DNA of 64,000 bases from positions 744,001 to 808,000 of the forward strand of contig CP018628.1 in NCBI GenBank assembly GCA_002271215.1, in the 5' to 3' direction. This stretch comes from Lelliottia jeotgali (GTDB lineage: Bacteria; Pseudomonadota; Gammaproteobacteria; Enterobacterales; Enterobacteriaceae). The notes under the pieces are model-generated. The model saw only the letters and a list, made by a program, of their open reading frames with translations, did no database searches and was not told where the DNA came from. Made by a program: the position numbers and the translations under genes. Below, one piece after another: positions 58,184-64,000 of this stretch (position 1 is its first letter; every line of letters starts with the position of its first letter).

Positions 58184-58220
58184 GCGCCAGGCATTTTTAG
58201 AGCGCGGCAACTAAACGCAG

Positions 58221-58385
58221 AACCTGTCTTATTGTGCTTTTAGTTTTCGAAATAGTTCGGGTTGTATCGCGGCGGCAAGCGCGCGAATCCTGGGAGCATA
58301 GTTAACTATGTGACCAGGGTGAGGAAGCGCAGCCAACAAAGAGACAGCCTGAAATAGGAAGAAAAAGAGCACAATGGGACAGGTT
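58221..58385 (+). other. Long inverted repeat in the aceE leader
   Basis: AACCTGTC (58221-58228) pairs with GACAGGTT (58378-58385), and adjacent ATTGTGCT pairs with AGCACAAT. The arms are recognisable in the E. coli pdhR-aceE gap, where, as I recall, only a short loop separates them. Here the loop is filled by an ERIC-like element. Confidence 0.7.
58238..58364. mobile_element. ERIC-like (IRU) repeat inserted in the aceE leader
   Basis: The roughly 125-base segment has the structure of an enterobacterial repetitive intergenic consensus element. A core GAATCCTGGGAGCATAG...CTATGTGACCAGGGTGAGG resembles the known ERIC core (CCCCAGGAGCTTAC...GTGACTGGGGTGAG). It has a central 14-base palindrome CATAGTTAACTATG (58297-58310) and rough inverted ends. 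It encodes no protein and would be transcribed with aceE. Boundaries are approximate. Confidence 0.72.
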
Positions 58386-58425
58386 CCAGACAAATCAACG
58401 TATTAGATAGATAAGGAATACCCCC

Positions 58426-61089
58426 ATGTCAGAACGTCTCCAAAATGACGTGGATCCGATCGAAACTCGCGACTGGCTACAAGCGATCGAATCGGTCATC
58501 CGTGAAGAAGGTGTTGAGCGCGCTCAGTATCTGATTGATCAGCTGCTTTCAGAAGCCCGTAAAGGTGGCGTGAAAGTAGCTTCAGGTGCAGGGGCTAGCA
58601 ACTACGTAAACACGATTGCCGTCGAAGACGAACCGGAATACCCGGGCAATCTGGATCTGGAACGTCGTATTCGTTCTGCCATCCGCTGGAACGCGATCAT
58701 GACCGTTCTGCGCGCATCCAAGAAAGACCTGGAACTGGGCGGCCACATGGCTTCCTTCCAGTCTTCTGCGACCGTATACGAAGTGTGCTTCAACCACTTC
58801 TTCCGCGCGCGCACCGAGAAAGACGGCGGCGACCTGGTGTACTTCCAGGGCCACATCTCTCCGGGCGTTTACGCACGTGCGTTCCTGGAAGGTCGTCTGA
58901 CTGAAGAGCAGATGAACAACTTCCGTCAGGAAGTTCACGGTAAAGGTCTGTCCTCTTACCCGCACCCTAAACTGATGCCTGAATTCTGGCAGTTCCCGAC
59001 CGTTTCTATGGGTCTGGGTCCAATCGGTGCAATCTACCAGGCTAAATTCCTGAAATATCTGGAACACCGTGGCCTGAAAGACACTTCTCAGCAGACCGTT
59101 TACGCCTTCCTGGGCGACGGCGAAATGGATGAGCCAGAATCTAAAGGTGCGATCACCATCGCCACCCGTGAGAAACTGGACAACCTGTGCTTCATCATCA
59201 ACTGTAACCTGCAGCGTCTGGATGGTCCGGTAACCGGCAACGGCAAGATCATCAACGAACTGGAAGGCATCTTCAGCGGTGCTGGCTGGAACGTGGTTAA
59301 AGTGATGTGGGGCGGTCGTTGGGATGAGCTGCTGCGTAAAGACACCAGCGGTAAACTGATCCAGCTGATGAACGAAACCGTTGACGGCGACTATCAGACC
59401 TTCAAATCCAAAAACGGTGCTTACGTTCGTGAACACTTCTTCGGTAAATACCCTGAAACCGCAGCGCTGGTTGCAGACTGGTCTGACGATCAGATCTGGG
59501 CTCTGAACCGCGGCGGCCACGATCCGAAGAAAGTCTACGCAGCACTGAAAAACGCTCAAGACACCAAAGGCAAAGCAACAGTTATCCTGGCACATACCAT
59601 CAAAGGTTATGGCATGGGTGACACCGCTGAAGGTAAAAACATTGCTCACCAGGTGAAGAAAATGAACATGGACGGCGTGCGTTATATCCGCGACCGTTTC
59701 AACGTTCCTGTCACCGACGAGCAGGTTGAAAACCTGTCTTACATCACCTTCCCGGAAGGTTCTGAAGAACACACCTACCTGCACGCACAGCGTCAGAAAC
59801 TGAACGGCTACCTGCCGTCCCGTCAGGTGAACTTCACTGAGAAACTGGAACTGCCGGTTCTGGAAGACTTCTCCCAGCTGCTGGAAGAGCAGAACAAAGA
59901 GATCTCTACCACTATCGCTTTCGTTCGTGCCCTGAACGTGATGCTGAAGAACAAGTCGATCAAAGATCGCCTGGTGCCAATCATCGCCGATGAAGCGCGT
60001 ACTTTCGGTATGGAAGGTCTGTTCCGTCAGATCGGTATTTACAGCCCGAACGGCCAGCAGTACACCCCGCAGGACCGTGAGCAGGTTGCATACTACAAAG
60101 AAGACGAGAAAGGCCAGATTCTGCAGGAAGGGATCAACGAGCTGGGTGCAGGCGCATCCTGGCTGGCTGCTGCGACCTCTTACAGCACCAACAACCTGCC
60201 GATGATTCCGTTCTACATTTACTATTCAATGTTCGGTTTCCAGCGTATCGGTGACCTGTGCTGGCAGGCTGGCGACCAACAGGCTCGCGGCTTCCTGGTC
60301 GGTGGTACTTCCGGTCGTACAACGCTGAACGGTGAAGGTCTGCAGCACGAAGATGGTCACAGCCATATTCAGTCTCTGACTATCCCGAACTGTATCTCTT
60401 ATGACCCGTCTTACGCGTACGAAGTAGCAGTCATCATGCATGACGGCCTGGTTCGTATGTACGGTGAAGCGCAAGAGAACGTTTATTACTACATCACCAC
60501 TCTGAACGAAAACTACCACATGCCGGCTATGCCAGCAGGTGCCGAGGAAGGTATCCGTAAAGGTATCTACAAACTCGAAACCATCGCGGGTAGCAAAGGT
60601 AAAGTTCAGCTGCTGGGCTCCGGTTCTATCCTGCGTCACGTACGTGAAGCAGCGCAGATCCTGGCGAACGACTACGGCGTTGGCTCCGACGTGTACAGCG
60701 TGACCTCCTTCACTGAACTGGCGCGTGATGGCCAGGATTGTGAGCGCTGGAACATGCTGCACCCGATGGAAACTCCACGTGTACCGTACATCGCTCAGGT
60801 AATGAACGACGCACCGGCAGTGGCATCTACTGACTATATGAAACTGTTCGCCGAGCAGGTTCGTACTTATGTACCGGCTGACGATTACCGCGTACTGGGT
60901 ACCGACGGCTTCGGTCGCTCTGACAGCCGCGAAAACCTGCGTCACCACTTCGAAGTTGACTCTTCTTACGTGGTTGTAGCAGCGCTGGGCGAACTGGCTA
61001 AACGTGGCGAAATCGATAAGAAAGTGGTTGCAGAAGCAATTACCAAATTCAACATCGATGCAGATAAAGTTAACCCGCGTCTGGCGTAA
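58426..61089 (+). CDS. aceE: Pyruvate dehydrogenase E1 component
   Basis: AceE is the thiamin diphosphate-dependent E1 enzyme that decarboxylates pyruvate and reductively acetylates the lipoyl groups of AceF. The 887-residue protein equals the E. coli length. The ThDP motif GDGE at 230-233 ends at NCNLQ. The RDWLQ N-terminal region needed to bind E2 is present. Codon use is highly biased, as in strongly expressed genes. The start has AAGGAAT upstream. aceF follows after 14 bases. Confidence 0.98.
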   Translation: MSERLQNDVDPIETRDWLQAIESVIREEGVERAQYLIDQLLSEARKGGVKVASGAGASNYVNTIAVEDEPEYPGNLDLERRIRSAIRWNAIMTVLRASKKDLELGGHMASFQSSATVYEVCFNHFFRARTEKDGGDLVYFQGHISPGVYARAFLEGRLTEEQMNNFRQEVHGKGLSSYPHPKLMPEFWQFPTVSMGLGPIGAIYQAKFLKYLEHRGLKDTSQQTVYAFLGDGEMDEPESKGAITIATREKLDNLCFIINCNLQRLDGPVTGNGKIINELEGIFSGAGWNVVKVMWGGRWDELLRKDTSGKLIQLMNETVDGDYQTFKSKNGAYVREHFFGKYPETAALVADWSDDQIWALNRGGHDPKKVYAALKNAQDTKGKATVILAHTIKGYGMGDTAEGKNIAHQVKKMNMDGVRYIRDRFNVPVTDEQVENLSYITFPEGSEEHTYLHAQRQKLNGYLPSRQVNFTEKLELPVLEDFSQLLEEQNKEISTTIAFVRALNVMLKNKSIKDRLVPIIADEARTFGMEGLFRQIGIYSPNGQQYTPQDREQVAYYKEDEKGQILQEGINELGAGASWLAAATSYSTNNLPMIPFYIYYSMFGFQRIGDLCWQAGDQQARGFLVGGTSGRTTLNGEGLQHEDGHSHIQSLTIPNCISYDPSYAYEVAVIMHDGLVRMYGEAQENVYYYITTLNENYHMPAMPAGAEEGIRKGIYKLETIAGSKGKVQLLGSGSILRHVREAAQILANDYGVGSDVYSVTSFTELARDGQDCERWNMLHPMETPRVPYIAQVMNDAPAVASTDYMKLFAEQVRTYVPADDYRVLGTDGFGRSDSRENLRHHFEVDSSYVVVAALGELAKRGEIDKKVVAEAITKFNIDADKVNPRLA

Positions 61090-61103
61090 GAGGTAAAAGA
61101 ATA

Positions 61104-62993
61104 ATGGCTATCGAAATCAATGTACCGGACATCGGGGCTGATGAAGTTGAAATCACCGAGATCCTGGTCAAAGTAGGCGACAAAGTTGAAGCTGAACAGT
61201 CGCTGATCACTGTAGAAGGCGATAAAGCCTCTATGGAAGTCCCGTCTCCTCAGGCTGGCATCGTTAAAGAGATCAAAGTCTCTGTTGGCGACAAAACCGA
61301 GACCGGCAAACTGATCATGATTTTCGATTCCGCCGACGGTGCAGCAACTGCTGCACCTGCGCAGGAAGAGAAGAAAGAAGCAGCGGCTCCGGCGGCTGCA
61401 CCTGCGGCTGCGGCTGCAAAAGACGTTAACGTGCCGGACATCGGCGGTGACGAAGTCGAAGTGACTGAGATCATGGTGAAAGTGGGCGACACCGTTGCCG
61501 CTGAACAATCCCTGCTCACCGTAGAAGGCGACAAAGCCTCTATGGAAGTCCCGGCTCCGTTCGCGGGCGTCGTTAAAGAGATCAAAATCAACACCGGTGA
61601 CAAAGTGTCTACCGGCTCCCTGATTATGGTCTTCGAAGTAGCGGGCGCAGCACCTGCTGCGGCTCCAGCACAGGCAGCTGCTCCGGCAGCAGCGGCGGCA
61701 CCAGCAGCGTCTGGCGCGAAAGACGTTAACGTTCCGGATATCGGCGGTGACGAAGTTGAAGTGACTGAAGTGATGGTGAAAGTGGGCGACAAAGTTGCCG
61801 CTGAGCAGTCACTGATCACTGTAGAAGGCGACAAAGCCTCTATGGAAGTCCCGGCTCCGTTCGCAGGTACCGTGAAAGAAATCAAAATCAGCACCGGCGA
61901 CAAAGTGTCTACCGGTTCTCTGATCATGGTCTTCGAAGTGGAAGGCGCTGCGCCTGCCGCGGCTCCGGCTGCTGCGCCAGCACCTGCTGCTGCCGCTCCG
62001 GCTCCTGCTGCAAAAGCAGCGGCACCGGCGGCGAAATCCGAAGGCAAATCTGAGTTTGCTGAAAACGACGCGTACGTTCACGCCACTCCGCTGATTCGTC
62101 GCCTGGCGCGCGAATTCGGTGTGAATCTGGCGAAAGTGAAAGGGACTGGCCGTAAAGGTCGTATCCTGCGCGAAGACGTTCAGACTTACGTGAAAGAAGC
62201 GGTGAAACGCGCTGAAGCGGCACCTGCTGCTGCCACCGGCGGCGGTATTCCGGGCATGCTGCCTTGGCCGAAAGTGGACTTCAGCAAGTTTGGTGAAATC
62301 GAAGAAGTGGAACTGGGTCGTATCCAGAAAATCTCTGGTGCTAACCTGAGCCGTAACTGGGTGATGATCCCGCACGTTACGCACTTCGACAAAACCGATA
62401 TCACCGATCTGGAAGCGTTCCGTAAACAGCAGAACGCCGAAGCTGAAAAACGTAAACTGGACGTGAAATTCACCCCAGTGGTCTTCATCATGAAAGCCGT
62501 TGCGGCAGCGCTTGAGCAGATGCCACGTTTCAACAGCTCTCTGTCTGAAGATGCACAACGTCTGACGCTGAAAAAATACATCAACATCGGTGTTGCGGTT
62601 GATACGCCAAATGGTCTGGTTGTTCCGGTCTTCAAAGACGTGAACAAGAAGAGCATTACTGAGCTGTCCCGTGAACTGACAGTGATCTCCAAGAAAGCGC
62701 GTGATGGTAAGCTGACAGCCGGCGAAATGCAGGGCGGTTGCTTCACTATCTCCAGCATCGGCGGCCTGGGTACCACCCACTTCGCACCGATTGTTAACGC
62801 GCCGGAAGTGGCGATCCTCGGTGTGTCTAAGTCCGCGATGGAACCGGTGTGGAATGGTAAAGAGTTTGTGCCGCGTCTGATGATGCCAATCTCTCTCTCC
62901 TTCGACCACCGCGTGATCGACGGTGCTGATGGTGCTCGCTTCATTACCATCATCAACAACACCCTGAGCGATATTCGCCGCCTGGTGATGTAA
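61104..62993 (+). CDS. aceF: Pyruvate dehydrogenase E2 dihydrolipoyl acetyltransferase
   Basis: AceF is the core of the complex, passing acetyl groups to CoA. The 629-residue protein has three tandem lipoyl domains with lipoyl lysines at 41, 144 and 244, each joined by long Ala/Pro-rich linkers. It then has a peripheral subunit-binding domain (about 329-365) and the catalytic domain with H602 and D606 in the [10 protein letters not shown] motif. The second and third lipoyl domains are highly similar at DNA level. A terminator follows 5 bases after the stop. Confidence 0.98.
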   Translation: MAIEINVPDIGADEVEITEILVKVGDKVEAEQSLITVEGDKASMEVPSPQAGIVKEIKVSVGDKTETGKLIMIFDSADGAATAAPAQEEKKEAAAPAAAPAAAAAKDVNVPDIGGDEVEVTEIMVKVGDTVAAEQSLLTVEGDKASMEVPAPFAGVVKEIKINTGDKVSTGSLIMVFEVAGAAPAAAPAQAAAPAAAAAPAASGAKDVNVPDIGGDEVEVTEVMVKVGDKVAAEQSLITVEGDKASMEVPAPFAGTVKEIKISTGDKVSTGSLIMVFEVEGAAPAAAPAAAPAPAAAAPAPAAKAAAPAAKSEGKSEFAENDAYVHATPLIRRLAREFGVNLAKVKGTGRKGRILREDVQTYVKEAVKRAEAAPAAATGGGIPGMLPWPKVDFSKFGEIEEVELGRIQKISGANLSRNWVMIPHVTHFDKTDITDLEAFRKQQNAEAEKRKLDVKFTPVVFIMKAVAAALEQMPRFNSSLSEDAQRLTLKKYINIGVAVDTPNGLVVPVFKDVNKKSITELSRELTVISKKARDGKLTAGEMQGGCFTISSIGGLGTTHFAPIVNAPEVAILGVSKSAMEPVWNGKEFVPRLMMPISLSFDHRVIDGADGARFITIINNTLSDIRRLVM

Positions 62994-62997
62994 TCGC

Positions 62998-63026
62998 AAA
63001 AGCCGGCCAGTCGGCCGGCTTTTTGT
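62998..63026 (+). terminator. Terminator between aceF and lpd
   Basis: AAAAGCCGGCC and GGCCGGCTTTTT form a strong hairpin with T-run immediately after aceF. As in E. coli, lpd can therefore be expressed separately from its own promoter. Confidence 0.88.
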
Positions 63027-63092
63027 CTTGTAATCTCATGATAATTGTGAGGTTATGGGTAAAGACAAGAATTCATGAGCCGTTTGTTGTTT

Positions 63093-63118
63093 CAAAATTG
63101 TTAACAATTTTGTAAAAT
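63093..63118 (+). promoter_or_regulatory. lpd promoter region with 20-base palindrome
   Basis: CAAAATTGTTAACAATTTTG (63093-63112) is a perfect 20-base palindrome directly followed by a -10 TAAAAT (63113-63118). It is close to the E. coli lpd promoter sequence as I recall it. It also resembles an ArcA-type GTTAA-rich target. The 5' leader of about 70 bases then runs to the ATG. Confidence 0.7.
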
Positions 63119-63192
63119 ACGGGCGGATAGAACGTCCCGGTGGATGAAGGGCGACAAGTACCTGGACCGCCGGAAATCAATAAGAGGTCATG

Positions 63193-64000
63193 ATGAGTAC
63201 TGAAATCAAAACTCAGGTCGTGGTACTTGGGGCAGGTCCTGCAGGTTACTCTGCTGCCTTCCGTTGCGCTGATTTAGGTCTGGAAACCGTTATCGTAGAA
63301 CGTTACAGCACCCTCGGTGGTGTTTGTCTGAACGTCGGCTGTATCCCTTCTAAAGCACTGCTGCACGTAGCAAAAGTTATCGAAGAAGCCAAAGCACTGG
63401 CTGACCACGGTATCGTCTTCGGCGAGCCGAAAACCGATATCGACAAGATTCGTACCTGGAAAGAAAAAGTGATCACTCAGCTGACCGGCGGTCTGGCTGG
63501 CATGGCCAAAGGCCGTAAAGTGAAAGTGGTCAACGGTCTGGGTAAATTCACCGGGGCAAACACCCTGGAAGTGGAAGGCGAAAACGGCAAAACCGTGATC
63601 AACTTCGACAATGCGATCATCGCGGCGGGCTCCCGTCCGATCGAACTGCCGTTCATTCCGCATGAAGATCCACGCGTATGGGATTCCACCGACGCTCTGG
63701 AACTGAAAACCGTTCCAAAACGCCTGCTGGTTATGGGTGGCGGTATCATCGGTCTGGAAATGGGTACCGTATACCACGCGCTGGGTTCAGAGATTGACGT
63801 GGTTGAAATGTTCGACCAGGTTATCCCGGCTGCCGATAAAGACATCGTTAAAGTCTTCACCAAACGCATCAGCAAGAAATTCAACCTGATGCTGGAAACC
63901 AAAGTGACTGCCGTTGAAGCGAAAGAAGACGGTATCTACGTTTCCATGGAAGGCAAAAAAGCCCCTGCTGAAGCGCAGCGTTACGACGCAGTGCTGGTGG
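63193..64000 (+). CDS. lpd: Dihydrolipoamide dehydrogenase (partial, 3' end outside window)
   Basis: Lpd is the E3 flavoprotein of pyruvate and 2-oxoglutarate dehydrogenases and the glycine cleavage system. It reoxidises dihydrolipoamide with NAD. From the ATG at 63193 (MSTEIKTQVVVLGAGPAG), 269 codons of about 475 are present before the window ends. The FAD loop GAGPAG lies at 13-18 and the redox-active pair C45 and C50 in CLNVGC. The second nucleotide-binding fold begins near GGGIIGLE. An ATG one codon upstream (63190) is the alternative start. Confidence 0.97.
   Translation, partial: MSTEIKTQVVVLGAGPAGYSAAFRCADLGLETVIVERYSTLGGVCLNVGCIPSKALLHVAKVIEEAKALADHGIVFGEPKTDIDKIRTWKEKVITQLTGGLAGMAKGRKVKVVNGLGKFTGANTLEVEGENGKTVINFDNAIIAAGSRPIELPFIPHEDPRVWDSTDALELKTVPKRLLVMGGGIIGLEMGTVYHALGSEIDVVEMFDQVIPAADKDIVKVFTKRISKKFNLMLETKVTAVEAKEDGIYVSMEGKKAPAEAQRYDAVLV

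Noticed and set aside
58582..59784. 400-codon minus-strand open frame opposite aceE
   Set aside because: Antisense shadow of a highly expressed gene with strong codon bias. No motif, promoter or neighbour supports it.
61104..62000. Possible CRISPR-like direct repeats
   Set aside because: The repeats are three coding lipoyl domains of aceF, in frame, about 300 bases apart, without spacers of CRISPR size.
61809..62999. 396-codon minus-strand open frame opposite aceF
   Set aside because: Antisense to the lipoyl and catalytic domains. Its repeats mirror the aceF repeats.

Overview
The window is chromosomal DNA of a gammaproteobacterium of the family Enterobacteriaceae. Nearly every protein matches, in length and motifs as I remember them, its Escherichia coli K-12 counterpart, and the gene order is that of the E. 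coli 1.5-2.8 minute region (araA to lpd). It is not E. coli. It has a two-gene glycoside-utilisation block between ampE and aroP, a 187-residue AmpD, a 280-residue AraC, a longer SgrT, and REP and ERIC-like elements at positions I do not recall in E. coli. An Enterobacter, Lelliottia, Leclercia or Citrobacter relative fits best, but the genus cannot be fixed from reading alone.

Layout. 1-3926: arabinose catabolism (araA, cut by the window edge, and araB) divergent from araC, with araI1/I2, CRP, araO1 and a distant araO2 visible. 4055-8450: yabI (DedA membrane protein), then convergent thiBPQ, the thiamin/TPP ABC importer, read through a TPP riboswitch, with a REP array in between. 8450-11644: the glucose-phosphate stress module sgrR, sgrS/sgrT and setA. 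11726-16648: leuABCD with the leuL attenuator. 17201-21950: leuO, ilvIH and cra. 22470-39432: the dcw cluster mraZ-rsmH-ftsL-ftsI-murE-murF-mraY-murD-ftsW-murG-murC-ddlB-ftsQ-ftsA-ftsZ, packed with start/stop overlaps. 39534-44458: lpxC, secM, secA, mutT. 44491-51470: yacG-zapD-coaE, guaC, the pilus genes hofC-hofB-ppdD, and nadC. 51558-52972: ampD-ampE. 52991-55349: a GH43 glycosidase and a GPH-family symporter. 55511-64000: aroP, then pdhR-aceE-aceF-lpd (pyruvate dehydrogenase), with lpd cut by the window end.

How it works together. Most of the window is housekeeping: peptidoglycan precursor synthesis and septation (dcw, lpxC, ampDE recycling), protein export (secMA), branched-chain amino acid synthesis (leu, ilvIH) and entry into the TCA cycle (pdh). 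Local control elements are well preserved: the AraC looping sites, TPP riboswitch, leu attenuator, MraZ operator, SecM arrest peptide, PdhR operator and probable TyrR boxes at aroP.

I found no CRISPR array, tRNA, rRNA, insertion sequence, integrase or phage gene, and no clearly new multi-gene system. The best leads are the ERIC-like insertion nested in the aceE leader, the ampE-aroP glycosidase/symporter block, the alternating sequence motifs in the thiB leader, a rare-codon patch in ftsI, and a diverged SecM arrest segment. Comparisons with E. coli are from memory of those genes, not from a search.
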